DNA from: CAZNJQ01 sp964573545
Lineage (GTDB): Bacteria; Patescibacteriota; Minisyncoccia; Phycocordibacterales; UBA2135
Direction: 5' to 3'
DNA: 35,728 nucleotides
Assembly: GCA_964573545.1 (NCBI GenBank)
Contig: CAZNJQ010000006.1
Coordinates: 1-35,728, forward strand
This document shows, piece by piece, positions 22,014 to 28,805 of this stretch; the first letter of the stretch is position 1, and each line of letters begins with the position of its first letter. The notes beneath the pieces are model-generated. The model was not told the DNA's origin, did not search any database, and saw only the letters and a list, made by a program, of their open reading frames with translations. The position numbers were made by a program, and so were the translations under genes.

Positions 22014-22022
22014 AGTATATCA
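22014..22022 (-). promoter_or_regulatory. Extended -10 promoter of nirK, leaderless arrangement
   Basis: TGATATACT on the minus strand with the hexamer at 22014-22019, six bases before the nirK ATG. Identical nonamer and spacing to the mini-protein promoter at 13403-13411. Confidence 0.6.
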
Positions 22023-22049
22023 AAAAACAGGCCCGATTATACACCGCCA

Positions 22050-22202
22050 CTACCTCTCCGCCTTGGTTTTTGAGATACACCGCACGCACATGGCCTGCTC
22101 TTCCCTGGTCTTTATGTATTTGTTGCCGCACGTACACAAAAGTATCGCCGATTTATTCGGTTTATCTATCCACCTCCCGTCTTTCATGAAATTTTTTCCC
22201 AT
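22050..22202 (-). CDS. 50-residue zinc-ribbon protein
   Basis: A short frame from ATG 22202 to TAG 22050. It carries CTCGNKY and, 17 residues on, CVRC, together a four-cysteine zinc ribbon, and is otherwise basic (starts MGKNFMKDGRW, ends KTKAER). It begins 18 bases after the stop of the DEAD-box helicase and so probably rides on that transcript. Binding of RNA or DNA is likely from composition, but no target can be named. A second ATG at codon 6 is an alternative start. Confidence 0.75.
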   Translation of the reverse strand: MGKNFMKDGRWIDKPNKSAILLCTCGNKYIKTREEQAMCVRCISKTKAER

Positions 22203-22220
22203 AGAAAACTATGTGCGAAA

Positions 22221-23465
22221 TTAATCGATGAACGTCAGCGCGTTGCCACTCTGCCCGGCTCTGCCTGTTCTGCCGATACGGTGAATATAATCATCGTACG
22301 TGCCGGGTATATCGTAATTAATGACGTGAGAGACCTTTGGAATATCGAGTCCTCGCGCCGCGACATCCGTCGCCACAAGTATCCGGACAGTGCCCTGCTT
22401 AAACGCAGAAAGGGCGCGCTGGCGCTTACCTTGCGTCTTGTTGCCATGGATGGACGCAGCCTTAAAACCCTGCGCGACAAGCATTTTAGAAAGCTTCTCC
22501 ACGCCGTGCTTCGTGCGTCCGAAAATGAGTACTTTATCGAATTCCGGCTTCACGAGGAGGTCGTGAAGAACGTCAATTTTGTTTCTGCCGGCGAGCCGCA
22601 CAACATCCTGGTTCACTGTTCTCGCCGTATCACCCGTCTTCACTGAAATACGAACGGGGTCTTTCAAGAAATCACCGATGAGTTTTTCTATCTCACGCGA
22701 CAAAGTTGCCGAGAAAAAGAGCGTGTGCCGCTCCCGAGGCATCTGGGAGACTATCGAGCGGATATCGCCGATGAATCCCATGTCGAGCATCCTGTCTGCT
22801 TCATCAAGAACGAGCGTTTTGAAATGCGAAAGATTAAGCGAGCGGCGCTGGACGACATCCTTCAGGCGCCCGGGAGTGCCGATGACGAAATGCGGATTAT
22901 TGCGAAGCGCGCGGATTTGCGCATTGATGTTCGCGCCGCCGACGACGCATGCGGAATGCACGCCCGAGCCATGCGAGAAGCCCCGATATTCCTCGTCTAT
23001 CTGCACGGCAAGTTCGCGTGTCGGCACAATAATAAGAACGCGCTCCGTACGCAGCTTCACTGCCTTATCAAGAAGCGGAATAAGAAATGCGCCCGTCTTT
23101 CCGGTACCGGTATTGGCAATCCCGACAATATCCCGCCCGCGCAATATGTGCGGGATGGACTGGTCCTGTATCGGCGTCGGGGTCGCGTATCCCTTTTTGG
23201 CGATATTCTGCTTTATCAAAAGATGCACTTCGAAATCACTGAATCGATATTCAGGTACGTACTCTTTCATTCCTTCCTGCGGCTCTGCTTTATTGATAAA
23301 GCGCGAAACATCGATATGCCCGCCGCCTCCGGTGTACCCACCGCGACGGGCCCCATGATTGCCGGGGCGTCCACGAAAAGGAAAGCGTCGTCCGGGCTGG
23401 CGGCCGCGTGAAGGTGTCCGTCCGCCTCCACGGGAAGAACTGGTGTGTTTGTGATATGTGTTCAT
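22221..23465 (-). CDS. DEAD-box ATP-dependent RNA helicase
   Basis: 414 residues. The first 50 residues are an unusual Arg/Gly/Ser-rich tail (RGGGRTPSRGRQPGRR, RGG and GGGG runs) that likely binds RNA. The Q motif is at YATPTPIQDQ, motif I is ANTGTGKTGAF, Ia PTRELA, II DEAD, III SAT, IV FGRTK, V ATDVAARGLDI and VI HRIGRTGRAG. It is close to RhlE/CshA enzymes, which unwind short RNA duplexes in ribosome assembly, mRNA decay or cold adaptation. In bacteria the RGG tail is more often C-terminal. Its strong promoter lies 150 bases upstream with a hairpin-rich UTR, a layout common in cold-shock genes. A zinc-ribbon gene follows. Confidence 0.94.
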   Translation of the reverse strand: MNTYHKHTSSSRGGGRTPSRGRQPGRRFPFRGRPGNHGARRGGYTGGGGHIDVSRFINKAEPQEGMKEYVPEYRFSDFEVHLLIKQNIAKKGYATPTPIQDQSIPHILRGRDIVGIANTGTGKTGAFLIPLLDKAVKLRTERVLIIVPTRELAVQIDEEYRGFSHGSGVHSACVVGGANINAQIRALRNNPHFVIGTPGRLKDVVQRRSLNLSHFKTLVLDEADRMLDMGFIGDIRSIVSQMPRERHTLFFSATLSREIEKLIGDFLKDPVRISVKTGDTARTVNQDVVRLAGRNKIDVLHDLLVKPEFDKVLIFGRTKHGVEKLSKMLVAQGFKAASIHGNKTQGKRQRALSAFKQGTVRILVATDVAARGLDIPKVSHVINYDIPGTYDDYIHRIGRTGRAGQSGNALTFID

Positions 23466-23643
23466 TTTTAATATGCCGCGTATGCGGGAGTCTCCGCCTG
23501 ATGGCGGATTATGATATCAAACTATCTCGAGAGAGGTTCACCCTGAAGATACAAGGGGCCTTGGAGTCTCCCAAGACAAAAAACCAATATGCATGAGAAC
23601 GTTAGATACGCTGAATCATAACAAAGGATGCATTGTTTGTCAA
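23466..23643 (-). promoter_or_regulatory. Promoter, operator-like repeat and long structured 5' UTR of the helicase gene
   Basis: Minus strand: TTGACA (23638-23643), 17-base spacer, TATGAT (23615-23620); predicted start near 23608 and UTR of about 143 bases. ATGCATTG (23628-23635) and CAATGCAT (23641-23648) form a perfect inverted repeat across the -35 box. The UTR contains CTTGG/CCAAG, TCCGCC-TGAT-GGCGGA and CCGC/GCGG hairpins and the sequence GGAGACTCC twice. No Shine-Dalgarno precedes the ATG. Confidence 0.6.
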
Positions 23644-23687
23644 TGCATTGCGTGCCATGCCGCAAAATCAAGACCAGTAACCCCGCC

Positions 23688-24848
23688 TCACTTCGAAATA
23701 TCGAGACGCCAAAATTCTCGTGCTCGTGCCATGCCGCCATCCTCTTGTCCGAATTCAATCTCATTCCCGATATCCTGCTTCTTAAATCCCAGCCGGGAAG
23801 GTATCGCATCGTAAAGCAGTTTCGCTTTAGTTGGCTTCAAGAGACCAATGTATTTCTGCAGCATGCTTTCCGCTGTGGGCATCAAAATCATATCCGTTCC
23901 CGTACTCTTTCCGAGTCGCTGTATGTCTTCCAGTAATCGCTCTGGATATGTAGGCAAAGCCGCTGCGCCCTGGCACGTGGCGCATCGCTCTTGTTCTTTT
24001 TTCGTCTTCTGAATCACTCCTTTCCCGCCGCACTCGCCGCACGGTCTGAAAAATTCTTCTTTGAGTTTTTTATTCTTCGTTTTTTGCAAAATATCTGATT
24101 GGATCTCCTCAAGAAGCCAAACTTTCCTGCCGTCAGGCAAGTGCCGGATATCGACTAACCCCCACCACATCATGTCGATATGCTCATCCTGCCTGAAATG
24201 ATGAACGAACTGCAGATTTTTCTCGTCGTCCTCTGAGATATCGTACTTTTTCCGCAATGTATCCTTGTCCCCTTTTTCAATGACAAAAAATCTCGTCCCT
24301 TCGCCAATCGGAACATCGGAGAATATGTCGCTTAAGCGTACGGCTAACTCCTCGCGCCCAACCACGGGAAGAAGCATATTAACTTCCATCTCCGCAAGGG
24401 CACGCCGCGCGAAATGCCGCACTTCGGGATTATCATCGCCTTCAAACTTTGCGAGCAACGCTTCATTGCCGAGCTGCTTTGCGCGCGTCGCCACTTCATA
24501 CCGCACAAAAGGAGACGGGTCCGAAGAGAACTGCTCCAGTATATCGGGCGTCGATTCGGCGACAAGCAGTTTCAAGAAGTTTTCGGTAATTTCGTGTTGA
24601 GATTCTCTTCCCTCATCGGCGGAGATTAAACCTTGTTCAACACGGGCTTTTGCCAAAGCTCGGTTCTCAATATATTTAGCGCGCCATTCTTTTCTCCATC
24701 GTTCGGCGGCCTCATATTCTCCTGTCGCTTGAGCGCACTGCAATAATTCCCGACGTACAAGAAAATCAGACTCTGCTTTTATCTCTTCTGCCAAGGCGTC
24801 TCTGTATTCCTGGCGTTCTGGGTTTATTTTTGGCTTGTGTGTCTCCAT
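23688..24848 (-). CDS. HEAT-repeat protein with DnaJ-type zinc finger and 'EIQSD' domain
   Basis: 386 residues, cytoplasmic. Residues 1-75 are helical and charged. About 95-155 looks like HEAT-type repeats (SSDPSPFVRYEVATRAKQLG, then DDNPEVRHFARRALA). A central domain has WWGLVDIRHLPDGRKVWLLEEIQSDIL (written here in parts: WWGLVDIRHL, then VWLLEEIQSD). 'EEIQSD' segments of this kind occur in polyvalent proteins of phages and mobile elements. Then CGECGGKG and CATCQG form a DnaJ-like zinc finger (about 272-298), followed by MILMPTAESM and AIPSRLGFKK. Activity unknown. Its start follows a gene-tail remnant by about 18 bases, and a zeta-toxin relic is close by, so an accessory or mobile origin is likely. 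Confidence 0.78.
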   Translation of the reverse strand: METHKPKINPERQEYRDALAEEIKAESDFLVRRELLQCAQATGEYEAAERWRKEWRAKYIENRALAKARVEQGLISADEGRESQHEITENFLKLLVAESTPDILEQFSSDPSPFVRYEVATRAKQLGNEALLAKFEGDDNPEVRHFARRALAEMEVNMLLPVVGREELAVRLSDIFSDVPIGEGTRFFVIEKGDKDTLRKKYDISEDDEKNLQFVHHFRQDEHIDMMWWGLVDIRHLPDGRKVWLLEEIQSDILQKTKNKKLKEEFFRPCGECGGKGVIQKTKKEQERCATCQGAAALPTYPERLLEDIQRLGKSTGTDMILMPTAESMLQKYIGLLKPTKAKLLYDAIPSRLGFKKQDIGNEIEFGQEDGGMARAREFWRLDISK

Positions 24849-24865
24849 AGTTGAGCCCTACAGTC

Positions 24866-25000
24866 TTAATCCCTAAACTCTACGGTCTTCAAGAGCTTTT
24901 GAAAATCATCTCGTATGGCATCCTCCGGTGTGATATACATGACCACAAATGATGCCATGTAATCATCATAAGAAACGGCGACGTTGTCGGCGCGATATAT
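24866..25000 (-). pseudogene. Gene-tail remnant, copy 1
   Basis: Minus-strand frame of 44 codons ending DDFQKLLKTVEFRD, bounded upstream by TAA (25001-25003) and with no start before an internal ATG at 24958. The stretch PEDAIRDDFQKLL is clearly protein-like and recurs in damaged form at 25865-25976, so it looks like the C-terminus of a lost gene. An independent 30-residue peptide from 24958 is possible but unlikely. GACAGC-containing sequence lies just beyond it (about 25012-25017). Confidence 0.45.
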
Positions 25001-25034
25001 TTAAATGCTGGCTGTCACTATTTTCTCTCAGAGT

Positions 25035-25071
25035 GTTAACCAAAAAGCGCCGTTGGCGCTTTTTGGTTAAC
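25035..25071. terminator. Strong bidirectional hairpin terminator
   Basis: GTTAACCAAAAAGCGCC (25035-25051), loop GTT, and the exact reverse complement (25055-25071): a 17-bp perfect stem with an A5/T5 stretch, overlapping the stop of the 60-residue gene. Confidence 0.85.
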
Positions 25072-25249
25072 TAGTTTTCGTCTTGAAGTGAGATCTCATA
25101 AACACCTCTTTTTGTTCTTCATTTGCTTTTCGCGCTGCCTCTCTTAAAATTTTTTCCTTTTCCCTCTCTGAGGTACTCAAAAAGAAACCCGAAAAGCGGC
25201 CGGGTTTTGCTTTTTGCTCCGTTTTCTTAAACAAATTAAGAAGTTTCAT
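25067..25249 (-). CDS. 60-residue basic protein downstream of the zeta-toxin relic
   Basis: Starts at ATG 25249, whose ATGA overlaps the TGA of the zeta reading frame, the usual layout of coupled genes; a GTG two codons earlier is an alternative. The protein (MKLLNLFKKTEQKAKPGRFS and on) is lysine-rich with a helical second half (SEREKEKILREAARKANEEQ). Not recognised beyond being the natural partner of the upstream zeta-type gene. Since that gene is broken, its translation may depend on its own ribosome site. Confidence 0.65.
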   Translation of the reverse strand: MKLLNLFKKTEQKAKPGRFSGFFLSTSEREKEKILREAARKANEEQKEVFMRSHFKTKTS

Positions 25250-25810
25250 AGGCACTTTTCCAGTTCTTCTCTAGAATAGCGTTCTGCTAAATGATTGTCA
25301 ACTTGCCCGTCAGGCCTTATTTTGATAATGCTTTCCACAGTATTTTTCTCAAAATCCTTCTTTACAAGAAATACTGTCACTTTTTTGCGAAATTCGTGCG
25401 ATATCCGATTTACTGTTTCTTTCGCACTTAAGAATTGTTCAATAAATACCACTTTCGGGATATTTCTGCCTTCTGCCACCTCTCTTGCCGTCGTGCATTT
25501 TCTCCACGACCAATGAGATTGCTCCCTGAAACAAGTGTGAGTTGTTGCCAGTATAGCCCGGGATAAGCCGTCGTATTTCATCACTATCAATGCGCACCAC
25601 GCGCCTCTCTTGATCCGCTTCCAGGATTTCAATCAAACTTTTTGAAAACTCGGTTTTACCAGCACCTGGCGACCCAGCCATAAAAACAGAAACGGGGGTG
25701 ATCTCCGGCTCGTACTTTGCAGGATCGGTTAATTCTTCAGCGATGCGAACCTTGTTTTTCTTTGCAAATTCAATCGCTTGTATACAAATTTCCTCATCGG
25801 TCATATGCAT
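25246..25810 (-). pseudogene. Zeta-toxin-family kinase, disrupted
   Basis: The first part (from 25810, or the ATG at 25804) has Walker A GSPGAGKTEFSKS (about 46-58), RIDSDEIRRLIPGY and GAISLVVEKMHD, all typical of zeta-type kinases that phosphorylate UDP-N-acetylglucosamine or related substrates. Reading then leaves frame at about 25490. The rest (AREVAEGRNIPKVVFIEQFL, then SAKETVNR) continues in another frame to 25246. Intact relatives have roughly 50 residues between these two parts, including the YQDP-type strand, so a deletion plus frameshift has occurred. The broken gene cannot make an intact toxin. The 123-residue N-terminal product could still be made. Confidence 0.75.
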
Positions 25811-25864
25811 ATGTTACCCCGAAAATGCTTCGTGTAAAATCGACTGCTTGAGCGCTATGGCCCT

Positions 25865-25976
25865 AATCCCTGAATTCTACCTTTTTAGGAGCTCTTTAAA
25901 ATCGTTTCGTATCGTGTCCTCCGGAGCACGATGTATTCAAATGGTATTAAATGGTAGCTGTCCCTATTTTCTCCCA
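25865..25976 (-). pseudogene. Gene-tail remnant, copy 2
   Basis: Diverged copy of 24866-25000. It reads APEDTIRNDFKELLKR then a stop, where copy 1 continues TVEFRD; one base is missing, though GTAGA.TT.AGGGATTA is kept. AAATAGGGACAGCTACC lies at its far end (about 25955-25971). The remaining parts of 25811-26030 show only the promoter of the next gene. Confidence 0.5.
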
Positions 25977-26030
25977 ATAATGAGAAGCATCGACAAAACC
26001 CGAGAGGCAAAAGTTCCGTTCGTTTGATAG

Positions 26031-26036
26031 TATACT
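26031..26036 (+). promoter_or_regulatory. -10 box for the GH18 gene
   Basis: TATACT nine bases before the ATG at 26046; predicted start near 26043. This supports the long reading frame through the repeat element. No convincing -35. Confidence 0.45.
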
Positions 26037-26045
26037 AGTACCAGT

Positions 26046-27701
26046 ATGAGAAACTTCTTTATTACATCAAGCGAGGAGCGAGATGAAAACTCGTTTTCAT
26101 TTCGTCCGAGCGAAGATGTAACACAGGTTAATACCGCCCCGTCGCTCGCGAGCGACGGGGCGTCTGCACGAGCAGAGCGAGCTCCCTTAATACCTCGGAG
26201 CTTGCCTGTCTGCGCAGGCAGGCTCCGAGGAACCTTTATTCTTCCTGTATTGATTGCCGTCTTTTTTATTTCCCCCTTCGGCGCAGATGCCGCGGTACGT
26301 TCTCTCACCGTCGGCATGTCGGGGGCGGATGTCACCGAGCTCCAAAAAGCGCTCATTGATACGGGGCACCTCCCGAAAGGAAAAGCAACCGGCTACTTCG
26401 GGCCCTTGACCGAAACCGCCCTCAAGAAATTCCAGTGCGATAAAAAAATAATCTGCACGGGCGCCGCGTTCGAGGGCTACGGCATCTATGGGCCGCGTAC
26501 CCGCACCGCCCTCGGCGGCGCGGGTGGCTACACGGCGCCGCGCGCGACCGTGTACTTGAATGGCAAACCGCGCACCGGGCCCGCGACGGAAAAATTTGAA
26601 ATATCCGGCTGGATTCCTTACTGGCGCACCGCAACCGGCACGGCAGACGTTCTGCCGCATCTCTCGAAGCTCACAGCCGTGATGCCGTTCGCGTATTCCG
26701 TAAAGTCCGACGGCACGCTCGCCGACACCGCGCGCCTCTCCGAGGAACCGTGGACATCCTTCATCGCCGAAGCGAAGAGGCAAAAAGTACGCGTCATCCC
26801 CTCAGTCATGTGGGGAAACGGCGAGAGCATCCACCGTATCCTCTCCGACACGAAGAAACGCATCGCCCTCGAAGACGAAATCGCCGCGCTCGTCGTGAAG
26901 AATAATTTCGACGGCATCGACATTGACTTCGAAGCGAAGAAGCACGAGACGATGGACTACTTCTCGACCTTCCTCAAGGGGCTCTACCAGCGCATTGGAA
27001 AGAAGTGGGTCTACTGCACCATCGAGTCGCGGACGCCGCTCGATGAGCGCTACAGTCCCGGCGCAAAGATTCCCGCGGATGCCGATGACGTCGCGAATGA
27101 CTTTATCGAGATGGCGAAGTACTGCGACCGCGTCGAAATCATGGCGTACGACCAGGGCACCGTCTCGGTGCGCTTGAACACCGCGCGCACCGCGCCCTAC
27201 GCCCCCGTCGCCGACCCCGGCTGGGTTGAGAACCTCATCACGCTTGCCGCGCAGACAATACCGAAGAATAAGCTCATCCTCGGCATTCCGACGTACGGCT
27301 ACGAGTACGCCGTGACGCCGCTCGGGGGCGGCTCGTACCGCTACAAGGTGCTCTGGCCGTTCAATCCGCGCTACGCGACCGACATCGCCGCAAAGCTTGC
27401 TGTCACGCCGACGCGCTCAAGCGCGGGCGAGCTCGCCTTCACTTACCACCCCGACTCCCTCCCCGCGCCGACAGGCGACGACGCGACGCAAGTTCAGCAG
27501 GTTTCAGTGGAGACCACAACGGTTGCGCAGAACGCGAACTCCGCGCTCAATTCGGGCAAGCCCTTCAACTACGTGACGTGGAGCGACGCCGACGCCATCG
27601 CCGACAAAGTCGCCCTCGCACGCAAACTCGGCATCCGCGGCGTCGCCGTCTTTAAATTCGACGGCGGCCAGGACCCGAAGATGTGGGAGGTGTTGAAATA
27701 A
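26046..27701 (+). CDS. GH18 glycoside hydrolase family protein with peptidoglycan-binding domain
   Basis: 551 residues from ATG 26046. A PGBD-1-type domain (about 82-155: SLTVGMSGADVTELQKAL, GYFGPLTETALKKFQ, YGPRTRTAL) is followed by a GH18 TIM barrel (about 180-550). The catalytic DxxDxDxE reads FDGIDIDFE (about 288-296), then MAYDQG, and FKFDGG at the end. Family members cleave chitin or peptidoglycan-type glycans or act in spore/envelope remodelling (YaaH/SleL-like). MRNFF at the start and FILPVLIAVFFISPFGADAA at about 65-84 look like the two ends of one signal peptide, split by an in-frame repeat element of about 170 bp. A TTG at 26250 is an alternative start but gives a poor signal peptide. 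The gene is visibly more GC-rich than its neighbours. Confidence 0.88.
   Translation: MRNFFITSSEERDENSFSFRPSEDVTQVNTAPSLASDGASARAERAPLIPRSLPVCAGRLRGTFILPVLIAVFFISPFGADAAVRSLTVGMSGADVTELQKALIDTGHLPKGKATGYFGPLTETALKKFQCDKKIICTGAAFEGYGIYGPRTRTALGGAGGYTAPRATVYLNGKPRTGPATEKFEISGWIPYWRTATGTADVLPHLSKLTAVMPFAYSVKSDGTLADTARLSEEPWTSFIAEAKRQKVRVIPSVMWGNGESIHRILSDTKKRIALEDEIAALVVKNNFDGIDIDFEAKKHETMDYFSTFLKGLYQRIGKKWVYCTIESRTPLDERYSPGAKIPADADDVANDFIEMAKYCDRVEIMAYDQGTVSVRLNTARTAPYAPVADPGWVENLITLAAQTIPKNKLILGIPTYGYEYAVTPLGGGSYRYKVLWPFNPRYATDIAAKLAVTPTRSSAGELAFTYHPDSLPAPTGDDATQVQQVSVETTTVAQNANSALNSGKPFNYVTWSDADAIADKVALARKLGIRGVAVFKFDGGQDPKMWEVLK
26067..26240. repeat. Composite hairpin-rich repeat element, copy 2
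   Basis: Same constant blocks and order as 16151-16330 with different inserted palindromes: a family 1 palindrome at 26135-26162 (CGCCCCGTCGCTCG and its reverse complement) and a 16-bp imperfect stem CCTCGGAGC...GCTCCGAGG at 26193-26230 with TGCCTG/CAGGCA inside. It lies within the open frame of the GH18 gene and adds no stop there. A short peptide frame beginning MKTRFHF after GAGGAG is also present. Confidence 0.75.
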
Positions 27702-27768
27702 AACACTTAAAAACACTCTCGCCTGAGACACTATAAAAAGGGTTAGGAAAGTGTCTTGTGTGACAAGC

Positions 27769-27793
27769 ACCCGCTCAAACGAGCGGGTTTTTC
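27769..27793 (+). terminator. Intrinsic terminator of the GH18 gene
   Basis: ACCCGCTC (27769-27776), loop AAAC, GAGCGGGT (27781-27788), T run. A second inverted repeat AGACACT/AGTGTCT lies just before it (about 27725-27756). Confidence 0.88.
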
Positions 27794-27798
27794 TGCAG

Positions 27799-28542
27799 TT
27801 AACGTATTCCCGTGTCAAAAACTATTGTCACTTCAGTTGTTTCGTTAGCCACCACATTGACCAAGCGCCCCTGTATGCCCAGTCCTTTCGGCTCTGACCA
27901 TGTAATGTAGTATTCCCCCGCAGGAAGCGTTACTGAAAAACTGCCGTCTTGCTGTGTTCCAAATCGCGTGAACTCAACAGTACCCATTGCGTTTTGGACA
28001 ATAAAGTCGCCGAATATCGGCTTGTCGGTGCACTCTGAGTCGGGTAGGTCGCGTAAGACGGGACAGGTTGGTCCGAACAAAATCGCGCCGGTTATCTTCC
28101 CCAACCCCTGCGCCGTTATGCCATTTATTATTTCATCAACCGAAAGATTGAGACCCAGCCGACCGCGAATATTTTCAAAAAGTATCTGGTGACCTTCTTT
28201 TGAAATTGCTTCTTCTGCAGATGAACTGATATCGTTTCGGGTCCGGACAAACTCAAGCTCACTGTTGGTATATGCATACACTCCTTCTCTGGTTTTTACT
28301 CTATCAAAATCCGCCTCCAGTAATCCTGGAAACGCCCGCAAGTAAATATCGGCGCTGAATCCTTCAATCGGCTGTCCGATATTTTCCACGACGTAACTTT
28401 GGATTTTTTCCGTAAAGTCAGTTGCTTCTCCCACTTGCGGTTGCACCAAAAGCGCGTCGCCTCGTTGCCACCAGTAAATTCCTCCTGCGGCGACGATAAA
28501 GACAAGAACGATGAGAGGTATGAATATTTTCTTTCCTTTCAT
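27799..28542 (-). CDS. Membrane-anchored protein with carboxypeptidase-regulatory-like domain
   Basis: 247 residues. An N-terminal helix (about 6-26) anchors an external region. The middle part (about 40-140) is charged and helical and not recognised. The C-terminal part (about 150-245) has the beta-sandwich pattern seen in carboxypeptidase-regulatory/SpaA-like modules: GAILFGPTCPVLRDLPDSEC (a GPTCPV...C pair likely forming a disulfide), DKPIFGDFIV, then DGSFSVTLPAGEYYITW. Such domains are structural and common in surface proteins. Monocistronic. Confidence 0.82.
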   Translation of the reverse strand: MKGKKIFIPLIVLVFIVAAGGIYWWQRGDALLVQPQVGEATDFTEKIQSYVVENIGQPIEGFSADIYLRAFPGLLEADFDRVKTREGVYAYTNSELEFVRTRNDISSSAEEAISKEGHQILFENIRGRLGLNLSVDEIINGITAQGLGKITGAILFGPTCPVLRDLPDSECTDKPIFGDFIVQNAMGTVEFTRFGTQQDGSFSVTLPAGEYYITWSEPKGLGIQGRLVNVVANETTEVTIVFDTGIR

Positions 28543-28607
28543 ATTAAATTGCAGATGGCGGAGAAAGATGACAAAACCATGTGCCCTTACCGATTCCGAA
28601 CATATGG

Positions 28608-28630
28608 AAAATGGTGTCAGGTACCTTTTT
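28608..28630. repeat. Palindromic GGTGTCAGGTACC motif
   Basis: AAAATGGT, seven bases, ACCTTTTT: a near-perfect 8-bp inverted repeat. The type recalls end sequences I associate with REP/IS200-like elements; no transposase is nearby. The interval 28543-28734 otherwise contains nothing I can call. Confidence 0.35.
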
Positions 28631-28734
28631 ACTTTTAAAATTTCTAACTGCGGCGCATAAAAATCTCACTTGCTCAGGACACTGAATTTTTATAGTCACT
28701 TCGTTCCTTAAAAACTTTATCCTTCGGCTCAAAA

Positions 28735-28805
28735 CTGGGGGGGAAGGAATCGAACCTTCATACCGGCTTCCAAAGAGCCGTGTCCTACCGTTAGACGACC
28801 CCCCA
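28735..28805 (-). tRNA. tRNA-Gln (anticodon UUG)
   Basis: Complete cloverleaf on the minus strand: acceptor TGGGGGG/CCCCCCA (U1-A72 pair, typical of tRNA-Gln), D-arm GTC...GAC, anticodon stem CGGCT/AGCCG with loop CTTTGGA (anticodon TTG), T-arm GAAGG-TTCGATT-CCTTC, discriminator G. The CCA end is not encoded. Its first 15 bases are also the last codons of the gene at 28791-29477. Confidence 0.95.

Noticed and set aside
16151..26240. Composite repeats as ends of one 10-kb transposon
   Set aside because: They are direct repeats with no transposase or integrase between, and the enclosed genes include ordinary envelope and RNA helicase genes.
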